Below, in pieces: positions 1 through 10,989 of a stretch of DNA of 64,000 nt. How positions within the stretch are numbered: position 1 is the first letter of the stretch; each line of letters opens with the position of its first letter. The stretch is from assembly GCF_002099425.1 (NCBI RefSeq), contig NW_018344008.1:11924001-11988000 (forward strand), in the 5' to 3' direction. The position numbers and the translations under genes were made by a program. Source of the stretch: Phascolarctos cinereus (taxonomy: Eukaryota; Chordata; Mammalia; Diprotodontia; Phascolarctidae). A model generated the notes under the pieces. It saw only the letters and a list, made by a program, of their open reading frames with translations, had not been told where the DNA came from and made no database searches.

Positions 1-369
1 AATGAAGAATGCCTTTTGTCTTGACTAAGATATGTAATTAGATTCACCACCTACAAAACTCATCTGTGTATGTATATGTACAAAATATAACGAGTCAGTC
101 CTGAACTGAAGGAGGAGAGTGGGCTAGATGACCCTTGGAAACCTCCATAGTTATTTCAATGACCCAATGCTTCTCTGTGAAAGAAAGGCCAATATTCTGC
201 TGGTTGATGTTGCACAGTTGCAAGTCATGGAACCCTATGTTCTTCGAAGACCTGATGCTGAGAATCACCCAAACGGCAATAGTGAGGCAGCAGGCTTCAA
301 CACATTACAGATGCAGAAGAATACATGAAAAAGTGGGTTAAAGGATGTCATCAAATTCATTTCAATTCA

Positions 370-1150
370 AAACTTTACTAAGACCTTACTCTATATCAGG
401 CACTGTGCTAGGTATTGGGGTTAAAAGAAATTAAATAGTCACTGCTATCAAAGAGCTTACATTCTCCTGGGGAAAAGCAACACATATACAAATAAGTAAA
501 CACAAAATATATATATGAAATAAACACAATGTAATTTTGGAAAGGGATCCTAACAACTAAGGGAATCAGGAAAGTCCTTTTCTGGGATATTAATGCTTGA
601 GCTGAAACTTGATGTGATTTAGGAATTCCAAGAAGCAGAGCTAAAGAGGAACTACCCGCCAGGAATAGAGGCCAGTCCGTTCATGGGCACAGAGTTGAGA
701 AATGGTATGTGTCATACTGTGCCTAAATCAAAGCAGTTGTGGGAATGGGAAGAAGGAGAAAAATAATGAGATGTAGAATTAGAATTAACAAAGGTTTGGG
801 GACTGATAGGATATGAAGGGAATGCAAGTAAAAGTGAAAAGTAAAGGATGGCTCTTCTGTTGTGAATCTAGATGACTGGAAGGATGGTGATGTCCTTGAA
901 GGAAATGGGGAAGTTAGGAGGAGGAGCAAGTCACATGGTGAGAGGCAGAGAGAACCAGGCCTTCACTGATAGCTTCATAATGTCCATGTTAAGAAAAATG
1001 TAAGGAAGGCTCCCAGAATTTTAGAAGGATCTCCTATAATGAAGCAAAGACATAGAGGGGACAGACATAGAGGGCAAGCACAGATAGGTTGCAATCTATA
1101 TCATTGGAAGGAATATCCAGGTTGATAAGAACAGATTCACTGGAGTACTG
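370..1150 (-). mobile_element. L2 LINE fragment, antisense, broken into pieces
   Basis: Read on the plus strand it contains the reverse complement of L2 3' sequence (caggcactgtgctaggtatt; agagcttacattctcctggg). Further right come antisense L2 ORF2 pieces (gactggaaggatggtgatg; ggggaagttaggaggagg). It is old and interrupted. Boundaries are approximate. Confidence 0.6.
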
Positions 1151-1896
1151 GAGTAGAGAATCACATGATACCAGCTTTCCTTTACACATACTCTTTGTTC
1201 CTTTTAACTTCAACGTCAGCTTCCCTAAACAGTTTTTTCTATTTCTCTTGTCTTAGGTTTCTCAATTTGTACAAGGCTGCAATGGGAAGGAATAAAAAAC
1301 CCAGTAGCTACTCTCTTCTGGCAATCAGCTTCTCCCAAGTTATGAGCAGAAAATATAGTCTAGTATGGGTTAGAAGGGTTATAATCTTCAAATTAAACAA
1401 GTAGCATACCAACGAAATCACATATCCTCAAAATACTGAAATATTGACACAAAACTCATAAAGTAGGTTAGCATAGGCAAATAATTCCCTCCCAAAAATA
1501 AGAGAGCATAGTAAATTATAAAAGTGGCTAACCCAGTTTGGTAATATTCAATAGTGGCCTACAATCATAAGATATCCCGAAATAGTCTTTGTCTTGACAG
1601 TGGGAAAAATAATCTTAGAAATTAATCAATGATGTTATTATTAAATGCATGAAGTAAAAATATATCTATAATATGTTCCAAGATAATTATGTACCATTTC
1701 CTGTTTTCAGTGACATATCTTTATCAAATTAATATCAACTAACTGCAAAAAAGTATAAATATATAGTATATCTCTTTCATCATGTGTCAATATGATAAAC
1801 ATTGTATATATACATACATAAATATGAAGAACATAAAATTCTCAATTTAAATAAAAGTCAATCTTCATGATATCTCCTTTCTGGCATTCTAGATAT

Positions 1897-1902
<6 letters not shown>

Positions 1903-1938
<36 letters not shown>
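1903..1938. repeat. (CA)n microsatellite
   Basis: About 18 near-perfect CA units lie in an AT-rich stretch of ST8SIA1 intron 1. Confidence 0.95.
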
Positions 1939-2399
1939 CTTTATTACACTTTGTCTTCTATATGGGAAAAAAAATCTCCTTGAACTTTACAATAGTCAAT
2001 TCCAGTATTAAAAGCAATGAATTAAATAAAACACAATTTTTTGTTGTTAAACAGTGAGCTTTTTAAAAACTCTGCTAACTCAGTAAGTTTGGAGGTTTTT
2101 TTAAATTATTTTAAACAATGTCACTCCTTTTAGAGCTCCTTTACAAACTTCTCCAAATGTGGTTAGTATATGGTTTCCAAATCTTATACAATCTATCCAA
2201 GTCATCATTGGTCAGGTATTTTCACTTCAAGGGTAACATATATATGGAATTACACTTTATATTTTTTTAACTCTCTGAGATAACTGTTTTTCTGCAAGCA
2301 GTTACTACAATATGAAGTTTAATAAATTATTCTCTACTTGTAAACATGACTAAAATTAGTTTAGGGTGATGGAAGAACAAATGTTCCTCTGAAAAGACC

Positions 2400-3000
2400 A
2401 GCCCATGTTTTACCAAACTACTTACTCTATTGTCTCCTCCAACTTAACTGGTTTCTTTTTACCTCATGGATCAAATATAAAGTCCTGTTTGGAGCATTTT
2501 AAAACTCTTCATGACCTGGCCCCTTCTTACCTTTTCAGTCTTCTTATAACTCTACTGCCCTCTATGTACTCCATGATCCAGACATACTGCCCTGGATCTG
2601 CTGTGCCTCCAACTCTATTTCTCATCTCCAGGCCTTTGCCCAGGCTATTTCCCATGCCTGGAATGCTCTCCCTCCTCACTTCCACCTCTTAGTTTCCCAG
2701 TCTCCCTTCAAGATTCAGCTCAAATCTCACATTCTGTAGGAGGCCTTTCCCTGTCTCCCAGTGTCTTCCCTCTGAGATTACCTTTCATTTTTCATATGGA
2801 TGTCTTGTACATATATATGTGTGTATATCTTGTACATACACAAATATATCTATCTACCTAGTTATTTTCATGTTTATCTTTCCCATTAGACTGTGAGATC
2901 TCCTTAAGGGCAGAGACAATTTTTCGCCTTTATGTGCATCCTCAGTGAATAGCACAGTACCTGACAGATAGTAAGAACTTAACAATTCTTGTTGGCAATC
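2400..3000 (+). mobile_element. L2 LINE 3' end
   Basis: It carries the ORF2 C-terminal region (cttcatgacctggccccttc) followed by the typical L2 3' end: caagattcagctcaaatctc, then attagactgtgagatctcct and agggcagagaca, ending in a tag resembling cctgacagatagtaagaact. A short AT/GT-rich expansion near 2800 interrupts it. It is an ancient fossil. Confidence 0.8.
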
Positions 3001-4185
3001 TATAAAAGATATTTTCTATTTCTCCTTCTGAACTAAAAGGGTTTTTTTAATTCAAAAACAACAGAAAATTGTTAATCAACTCCTTACATCAGCTGAAACC
3101 AAAGATAAAGAATCTGCCATTGAGAAAATGACATTTATGAATTTGCAGGTTATGAGTTTTTTTATTGTAACTATTAAAACACTAAAGGTCCTACAAATTC
3201 TTAAATAGGTTTGGGGAGGAGAAATATTCGTTTTAAACATGATTTCATGACTCCTCCCTCAAAAAAAATGTCCCTTGCTTTTTATATAAGATTTATGCTA
3301 CTTTTCCCTGACATAAATGGTCTGCTAAGTTTCTGAACTTCATTCTTAGAGACCAGGAACCATAGAGGAGGATGTAGACCAGAGCAAGGCTAGGGAAAAA
3401 AAGTAAATGTTCCTAAATGCATAATGTGAAAGAATTTTAAAGTAACACATGCAAAGAGGAACATGCTAGACAGATTCATTTGAAATGTACATCTTCTCCA
3501 ACCCCTCAAAGCTACTACAATATAACACTGACTTCAGCCTTAATCTCTTCCTGAGCCCTTGGAGAAGGTGAAATGTTCTCACTTAATCTGTTTCTTACCC
3601 CAGCTCTATGGCCTACACTTGCATAATGCCAACCTAAATCACACATGCACAACATTGCACAGGTTCTCATTTACTGGCTTCTCTCTGTGTCTCTTAATCA
3701 ATTTAAAGTGAAATCACTGAAGTGGTAAGGAAATGGAAACTTAACTGTTTCTCATTCTGGGATTTCCTATCTTTCTGAATAGTGAGATCCTTACCAAAAT
3801 GAAATACATTCTTTTTTCTTTAAGGAAAGCTTCAGTTTGTGGGACTAATAAAAAACTGGGAGGGGGGAACAGGGAATGAAGGTTGACTGAAAGAAATCAT
3901 ATGTCTGGAGAGTCTGGCTGTCTGGTGGCTTTGAGGAAGGATTCAATTGGCCAAGCCCTCTCAATGCCCATTTCCATCTGTCTCTATTTCTGCCAAAGGG
4001 TTTACCTGACGGCTGACCTCTGGAGAAACATTCCAACCTTCTGATCCTCAAAGGTCACAACATTCAAGAGTCAAGAACTCCTTTTTCATAACAAGTTCAC
4101 AGGGCAAGTTACTCAGGTCTCCCCACCCTACCAGGAAAGGAGAGGCAATGACAACCTCTTTAAGCTAGACTTCAGGAAGAAATCT

Positions 4186-4231
4186 TTAAATGATGATGAC
4201 GATGACGATGATCGCGATGATGGTGATGATA
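4186..4231. repeat. imperfect (GAT)n trinucleotide repeat
   Basis: A run of GAT, GAC and GGT triplets lies about 300 bases inside intron 1 from the ST8SIA1 donor. Confidence 0.85.
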
Positions 4232-4524
4232 AACACCTGACAATAAATATTGAGGGATTCCCTACATACAATAAGTGTCCTTGAAGATCTTTACTGTAAG
4301 GGGTGGGGAGTGGATAGGGGCCAAGGTCACAAAGTCTTAGGGAAAGGGTTGTGATTGTGTAGTATTGGGGGGAGGGGGGCAGACAGAAGAATGAGGAAGA
4401 CTGGAGAGAGTGATTTCCTAAGAAGGGATGCACAGTGCAGGCAGAGCCTGCTTGAAAGGTAGTAGTAGGCGCCTGCCGTCATCTGTGTGCCAGAGTGAAA
4501 GAGAAGAGAAAGGAACCTGGGTAC

Positions 4525-4775
4525 CTGAAGTCTCTAGCTGCAGTCTGGTTTCTCCTCCATGCCTTGCCCTGCTGCAGTACCCCGTTCACAATCTCCTTCT
4601 CGTTGGGCAGCCGGTACACTGGAAAGACGTAGAGCCAGCAGAGAACAAAGACGCCCAAGGCACTAGCTCCCATTGGCAGTCGGGTCCGGGGACACTTACA
4701 CGCCAATACTGCCATAGTCCCTCTCCAAGTCTTTCTCCGGGCCCGTCTGCTGTCGCTTATGCTTAGCGCAATCAT
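4525..4775 (-). CDS. ST8SIA1: ST8SIA1 exon 1 coding part (GD3 synthase N-terminus)
   Basis: ST8SIA1 is the Golgi alpha-2,8-sialyltransferase that makes ganglioside GD3 from GM3. Read on the minus strand, the exon encodes about 84 residues that align with the start of mammalian ST8SIA1: TRLPMGASAL, FPVYRLPNEKEIV, GVLQQG and AWRRNQTAAR. A basic cytosolic tail comes first, then a single signal-anchor segment (about residues 36-53, GASALGVFVLCWLYV...), then the luminal stem with one N-glycosylation sequon at N76 (NQT). This fits a type II Golgi enzyme; the sialylmotifs lie in later exons outside the window. The exon ends at ttcag|gtaccc, splitting the last arginine codon. The start chosen is the ATG at 4775-4773, which gives a tail about 5 residues longer than the human protein's. 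A second in-frame ATG at 4715-4713 (MAVLA) matches an internal human Met and has a good context (A at -3, G at +4). Two cysteines (ACKC) stand where I recall human W and F. The frame also stays open upstream to 5132. Confidence 0.93.
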
Positions 4776-4782
4776 GGTGTTG

Positions 4783-5062
<280 letters not shown>

Positions 5063-5450
5063 ACACACACCACAAAATCGCGTCTCCTGCCGCTGCTGTT
5101 CCACTGGTGGTGCAAAGGCTTTTAATTCTCAACTTTCAAATAAATTGTTTCCCTCCTTTTAGCGAAAGCGGCAGAAGAGCAAGCCATCAGCTATGGCCAT
5201 TGCAGCTTCCCCTGGAGAAGAAAGGGATTCCCGTCTCCCTCCAGAAGTCAGGAGATCCAGGGACAGCGGGTCTTCCCAGTTGACTGTGCTGCATCACGAT
5301 CGTTCTCGATTTTGGTACAGGCAAAAGGTTCTTTTCTTCAGTTACTTGCTTCCTGGACTTCTCCCCCGCCCCTTTCTCCCTGCCAAATGAAAAAAAAAAC
5401 AAGCTCCTTTGCCTTCGTTGCCTCTCGGCTCTTCCTGTGACTGCGGCCGA

Positions 5451-5482
5451 AGCTGCTGCTGCGGCGGCGGCGGCGGCGGCGC
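5451..5482. repeat. CTG/CGG trinucleotide run in the CpG island
   Basis: A few GCT units lead into about seven CGG units and then gcgc. It lies in the ST8SIA1 promoter or distal 5'UTR. On the gene strand it reads (GCC)n. Confidence 0.9.
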
Positions 5483-5619
5483 GGTCTTCGAACGAAAAGA
5501 GAACACTGCTGCCAGTCCTTGTAAATATCCAGGTCGACCCGGGACCGCTAGCTATCCCACTATTGGTTTCTCCACCTCTCCAAGAAAATAAAATAAGTCT
5601 CTCTTCAATTAATTCAGCA

Positions 5620-5887
5620 GAGAACCACAAGCACCCTGTGCACCCAGGGCATCTCAGACAAACGCACAGTGATTGGTGGAAATCAAGGTCGTCTTCCCCA
5701 CCCTTTCTTACCCCTCCACTTGCAAAATTTCCCTTTGACCCTTTGATCAGCGTATCAGATCAGCTAGATCAGCACGTCTATCGTTCATGCCTCCCAGGAT
5801 AGATACAAACAATCAAAATAAACACCACAACACTGAGTGCGTCAAAGGACTAGACAGATTCCGCATCCTTTTCTTCCCTTCACCCCA

Positions 5888-5939
<52 letters not shown>

Positions 5940-7260
5940 TTCCCGACTCTTACACACGCAGCTGGAATCCCTGGGCTCTGGCACCCTCCCACGGTACCTC
6001 TCTTTCACTAACTGACTGGTTATTCCTTAGCAAAGGGGAACTGGAAGAGTAACGGAGATTTATACCCCCATCTTCTCCATCTCCTAAGCAGTCATTTACA
6101 GGAGGCTTCCCCAGACAAGCTAGCGCCCGCGCACACGCAAGCGCGCACACACACACACACGCACAGATGATTCATGTACACAGATTCTCCTCCTCTAAGC
6201 AGGGACAGACACCGCCGGCATCCAAAAGGGAAAACGGCTGGAATCCATGCTGGCAGAACCCGGGACATCACAGATAAGGTCTCAGTTGCCTGCAAGGCTT
6301 TTTAAGACAACGCTACTTTTTGTTCTGTTTTCCTTGCTAATAGTAACCTCAAAATCACTACCAAAAGTTTCAACCCACTAACTCTATCATAGCCAATGAC
6401 CTAAAATACGAAGCTATTGTGCTTTCAGGGTCGACCCTTTTAGGACCTTCTGGTGGTAACCTTTTATTTTTTTTTTAGTTATAAGGTATACTGAGAGAAC
6501 TAAGAAACAGAAAGGTAATGGGGAGCCCCTTCTGAAGGTTTAAAAGTATCTCTAGCACGACTTTCCTGATCAGGGTCTGTCTATAGGAGAAGATGGTAAG
6601 CAAAATGCTTCGCAATAATTAAAGTGATATACAAAATATTCATAAAGGAAATTACTTTGACTAAACTACTATGTCGTATTTGAACATCATATTATTAGAA
6701 GTACGAAATATATTGTGCCCAATATATTAACAACCACCTTAAGGTTGGTTAATTTGCATATTATTGATATTTACTCCTGATTTATCTGGTCTGTGGTGCT
6801 TGATTAGTTCAGGAAACCAATGAGACCTACCTATACATCAGCTCTTTGCCTTCATTCCTTTCATAGATGATCAGACTGAGCTCTGCTTCTGTTCCTGAAC
6901 CCGTATCCTGCCAAGTTAAAGTGCCTTCTGTTGCTGAGTACCAGCCAGAGTGGTCTTCCACTTAACCTGGGCAAGTCACTGAATGTCTTAGTGCCCTAAG
7001 GTAACCTCTCTTAGACTACAAATTGAAGTGCAAGTTGTCCATCTGCACCAATGGAAGGAATTTCCACATAGGGAGTTCCCTACATGGATGTGTTTGTAAG
7101 TTTGGACTAAAAGAAAAGGTTATTTGTAGGCATATCTCATTTCCTTAATGTAGAAACTTCATTAAAATTGCAAATATCTAATTAATTCACTCTGAGCCTC
7201 CACCTCAGCTTATTAAATTTCGTTTATTTAAAAAATTACAAAAACCTTTTTCACCATAAG
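5620..7260. other. intergenic, upstream of ST8SIA1
   Basis: This holds a (CA)n tract at 5890-5937, a short CA run near 6148-6162 with several CpGs around it (6120-6240), and otherwise AT-rich sequence with no gene or clear repeat that I recognise. The CpG-bearing part up to about 6250 may belong to the shore of the ST8SIA1 island. Confidence 0.6.
5889..5938. repeat. (CA)n microsatellite
   Basis: About 24 CA units. Confidence 0.97.
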
Positions 7261-7261
7261 C

Positions 7262-7445
7262 ATTTCATAAGATCATACAGGATTATGGCCTCTAATCCAC
7301 ATTTTACAGATGAAGAAACTGAGGTCCAGAGAGGTAACTTACCCAGCCAGCATCACACAATTGCAAAGTGTCTGAAGTGGGATTTGAACCAAGGTCTTTA
7401 GGACTTCAAGTCCAGTGTACCATTCACTATACCATCTCTGTCAAA
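7262..7445 (-). mobile_element. MIR-type SINE, antisense
   Basis: It contains attttacagatgaagaaact, gaggtccagagaggtaactt and gggatttgaacc, which are the reverse complement of the MIR/THER core. Confidence 0.75.
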
Positions 7446-8109
7446 CACCCTAATCTTCTAGACTTAAAAAAAAAATCAAGGTTACTGGCATTATTATTAC
7501 TTATTGACAATGTAACAAACAATAAAACATACACACAAATCATCCTTTACAATGTATTAGCTATGAGAAAGATCACAGCCAAAGTCATTTAACCATCACC
7601 ACAACTGCTGATTTCTCTTCAGTTCTGTAAATATATTTCTGCCATTCAACTCTCTCAGCATTTTAAAGTTTCTTTTCAAGAATTCTTGTCATGTGTCTTC
7701 CCAAAATAAGGGTTAAATTCAGTTCCATTAGGAAATAAGATGGCTTAGTCCTTTTTCATTTGTTTTCTAGCCATCATAGTTAATATTTTCTCCAGATTAA
7801 CAGCTAAAATTCTCTAATAGTATCTAGAGCCTCTATGAGAAAAGCCATTATAGCTGGTGCTAGAGTAGTTACCCTTGCTTCAGAGTAAGCAAGTGACATA
7901 AAAATCTAAATACATTTTGAGGAATTTTGACCACTCTGGCTCCTTGTCTCTCCAAGAAAATTTAGCAACCTTGTGACATGATACCACTAGTTCCTTTTGT
8001 AAGCACACAGTTCATAGACTCAAAACAAAAAAAAAAGCGAGGGGTTTTTGTTTTTGTTTTTGTTTTTCCTTTTAGATAAAACTCATGAAAAAGAGATCTT
8101 GGAAAATAA

Positions 8110-8265
8110 AAAATATTGACACCTGCCAATGAACAGGTATATTACCCAATATAACGGTACCTACCTTGCAGAGTTGTAAGACTCAAGTGAGATAGTATTT
8201 GTAAAGCATTCAGCATGATGCCTGGTATATAGTAGGTTTTTAATAAATGCTTAGTCCCTTCTCCC
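8110..8265 (+). mobile_element. MIR-type SINE, 3' half
   Basis: It contains acctaccttgcagagttgta, then gatagtatttgtaaagca, and a cctggtatatagtagg...taataaatgctt end. Confidence 0.7.
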
Positions 8266-8639
8266 CTCCCTCGTATTCCCACTATAGCATCATTCACTTA
8301 CAGTCATGCATTATAAAGGGCTCTTAAAAAGTGCGACTGTTTACAATTTACATGACTTTGCCTGCATTTCCCACAATTCCCAATAGGTATTAATGATAAC
8401 CCTTTCCTCTGAATATCGGGTCTTTTTAATGCAGAGGGGAATGTTTCAAGAGTTCCCTGCTATGGTAGGAGACAGAGGTTTTCTCCTGTGTGTGATATAA
8501 CAGTAACAGTTCAGTAACAGTCCCTTTATTCTAAGGTTACCATGATTCTTGCTGACGCAAGAGTAAGGAATGCCCCTAATCAATTCTCTAATTAGCATAA
8601 TATAAATAGATTTGTTCCAAGTTGCAAACATTGTAGGGT

Positions 8640-8865
8640 GTAGAGTGGTATAGAGCACCAGACCTGGAGTCAGGAAGACCTGAGTTCAAATTTTACCTCA
8701 GACACTTATTAACTGTGTGACCCTGGTCAAGTCATTTCACCCGGTTTGCCTCAGTTTACTCTTCTGTAAAATGACCTGGAGAAGGAAACAACAAACTACT
8801 CCAGTATCTTTACCAAGGAAATCTCAAATGGGATGATAAAGAGTTGGACAAGACTGAAATGATTA
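8640..8865 (+). mobile_element. marsupial tRNA-derived SINE (SINE1 type)
   Basis: A tRNA-like head (gagtcaggaagacctgagtt, ctgtgtgaccctggtcaagt) is followed by the long SINE1 tail: aaaatgacctggagaaggaa, caaactactccagtatcttt, then gagttggacaagactgaaa. Confidence 0.85.
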
Positions 8866-8871
8866 CCAGGG

Positions 8872-9010
8872 GTGGGGAACATGTGGCCTGGAGGCCAAAG
8901 GCTCCCTGCCTGTGTTACTAGACAACAGCAGAGTAGTATGCTTCGTCTTTAGTAGAACATTTCAATGCTTCTCCTCCATGGCCACCACTGTTCCTGTGCC
9001 TCATAAGGTC
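8872..9010. mobile_element. possible hAT DNA transposon end
   Basis: The string caggggtggggaacatgtgg resembles the terminal part of mammalian hAT-Charlie elements. The opposite end was not located. Confidence 0.3.
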
Positions 9011-9149
9011 ACTTGGAGGTAAGGGCTACAGCCAAGCCCACTTGCCTCTCTGAAGTCCTACTGACCTCCTTTTAGTGCAACTTTCCCTCTCAAAGAACAG
9101 GCCACTGCCCTGCTCTGTGCTTCCCCTCTTCCCTTTGATCTGGGGAAGG

Positions 9150-9412
9150 CAATAAGCATTTTGACAGTGCCTATTACATGCCAGACACAGTACTAAGTCT
9201 TTACAAATATTATGTCATTTGATTCCCACAACCTTGTGAGGTAGGTCCAGTTATTATCTCTATTTTATTATCCCTATTTAACAGTTGAGGAAATTGAGGT
9301 TAAGTGACTTGCCCATGGTCAGACAGCTAATAAGTGCCTGAGGCTGGATTTTAACCCAGGTCTTCCTGACTCCAATCCCAGCACTATCCACTGCACCATA
9401 TAGCTGCCTTTT
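9150..9412 (-). mobile_element. MIR-type marsupial SINE, antisense
   Basis: It contains acaaccttgtgaggtaggt, gaggttaagtgacttgccca and aacccaggtcttcctgactc, ending in cactgcaccatatagctgcc. It appears nearly full length. Confidence 0.85.
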
Positions 9413-10139
9413 CTGTCCTCTGGCTGGATTGAATTTGCCTTGAGGTGTAGTTTTGATTATGACTCTGACCCCCACTTCTACACTATCTAAAGAGACCTCT
9501 ATCGTTGACGCCAGGTTGGATCAGGGTGAATCCACTATATGAAGTCCCTTTTTCAGAGAAGGTATGTTTCTCACTCTCGTCAGCATTTCACACACTTCTC
9601 ACACATACTACTTTCCTTGCTAAACCTTGGCCTTAGATTATTCCCATCTGTTTCCTCTGCTCATACACATGTGTTACTGAATGGAGTTAGAGGAAGTTGT
9701 ATAACAATATTAGATACATTATAAACTAATGTTACTTAACTTCAACTGGGCCCTAATTTCAGCAAGGCAATTTTTTTATTCTTTCCTAATTGATTCCCTA
9801 TCTCCCTGCCCATGGTAACCAGTTTAACTAAACTATTACTTCTTTCCTCAATATTACCACCAAAGAATGTGCCCTAGTGAAATTTCTGTCTAGAGGTCCT
9901 GCTGTACTGTTTGGTTACTGACTTAGCAGGACCACTACTTCAGGAAATCCCCAATCATGCTTCACTTCACTCCATCCTGTCTGAACACCTCTTCCATGGC
10001 CATGTAGCCAACTATTTCCTACTCCCCATCTCCAGTTTTGGAACCACAAATCACGATCGAATTAACTCTGCCATTGTTTTTGGATGGGGTATGTCAATCT
10101 ACTTCACTGTGGTATCCATCTTCCCAGCAACTTTTTTAG

Positions 10140-10325
10140 ACCAGTATGCCCCTTGTTAGTCACCATTTCCCTACGAGAGTTGTCTCCCTACTTGCAACCC
10201 ACTCTCCCTATTAATATATAAGTTCACTGAGGGCAGCAACTAACTGCTTTTGTTTTTGCAATTACAGTGCTTAGCATACTGCTTGACACATGGTAAATGC
10301 TTAATGAATGCATTTCTACTGAATT
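10140..10325 (+). mobile_element. L2 LINE 3' end
   Basis: It contains taagttcactgagggcagca and cttgacacatggtaaatgct, the L2 3' terminal signature. Confidence 0.75.
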
Positions 10326-10459
10326 CATTCTACTCAAGCCTCCTACAACTTCTCCCCCCACCCCTTCTCAGCTGAGAAAATTTTGTTTTTTTTAAATTTA
10401 CTGAGAAAATTTAGGCCATTTGATATGAGCTCCCTCTTTTCTTTTTCTTTTCATTTCAA

Positions 10460-10985
10460 AACCCCTTGACCTCATTTCCCATGCTCTTCTTTTCCCCCAT
10501 CACCTGACAATGAGATTGCCCTTCTCCTTGCCAAGGCCAATCCCTCTGTACATGCAGTTTATCCCCATCCCCTCACTCATTACATCAGAATACAGCCTCA
10601 ATGATCCCCCTTCAAACCTTCAACTTCTCCCAATCTATTGATTCCTTCTGCATTGCTTTCAAAGATGCTTTAAAAAACCTTAACTAGACTTCAAGCTATT
10701 GTCCTATATTTCTCCTCCCTTTCTTAGCCAAACTACTAAAAAACAAAACAAAACAAAAAAAACAATTATTTTCATTGCCTCTACTTTCTCTCCTTGCTAA
10801 CTCCTTGACACATGGCTTATCTCATAACTAAACTGAAATTTTTCTCTCCAAAGTTACCAGTGATTCCTTTCTCAGTCCTCAACCTACTGGACCTACGTAC
10901 TGTATTCGATACTGCTGAACACTCTCTCCTACTGAATACTCTTGCCCCCTTGGATGTTCATGACCCCACATTTTCCTAGTTCTAC
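10460..10985 (+). mobile_element. L2 LINE ORF2 fragment
   Basis: The sequence caaagttaccagtgattcct, then ttctcagtcctcaacctact and gatactgctgaacactctct, corresponds to the L2 reverse transcriptase region around the FSVLxLLDLxxAFDTVDH motif. It is decayed. Confidence 0.55.
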
Positions 10986-10989
10986 CTCT

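Larger units (their letters stand above)
1..4524 (-). other. ST8SIA1: ST8SIA1 intron 1, 5' portion
   Basis: This is the sequence downstream of the exon 1 donor on the minus strand. It holds L2 fossils, a CA repeat and an imperfect GAT repeat. I see no further ST8SIA1 exon; exon 2 should lie beyond the left edge. The short open frames here look like noise. Calling it intron follows from the donor at 4524-4523 and from the known multi-exon structure of the gene. Confidence 0.75.

Noticed and set aside
5187-5630. 147-codon minus-strand frame with an alanine run in the CpG island
   Set aside because: The alanines come from the CGG repeat, and the rest has no similarity I recognise. GC-rich promoter DNA often stays open.
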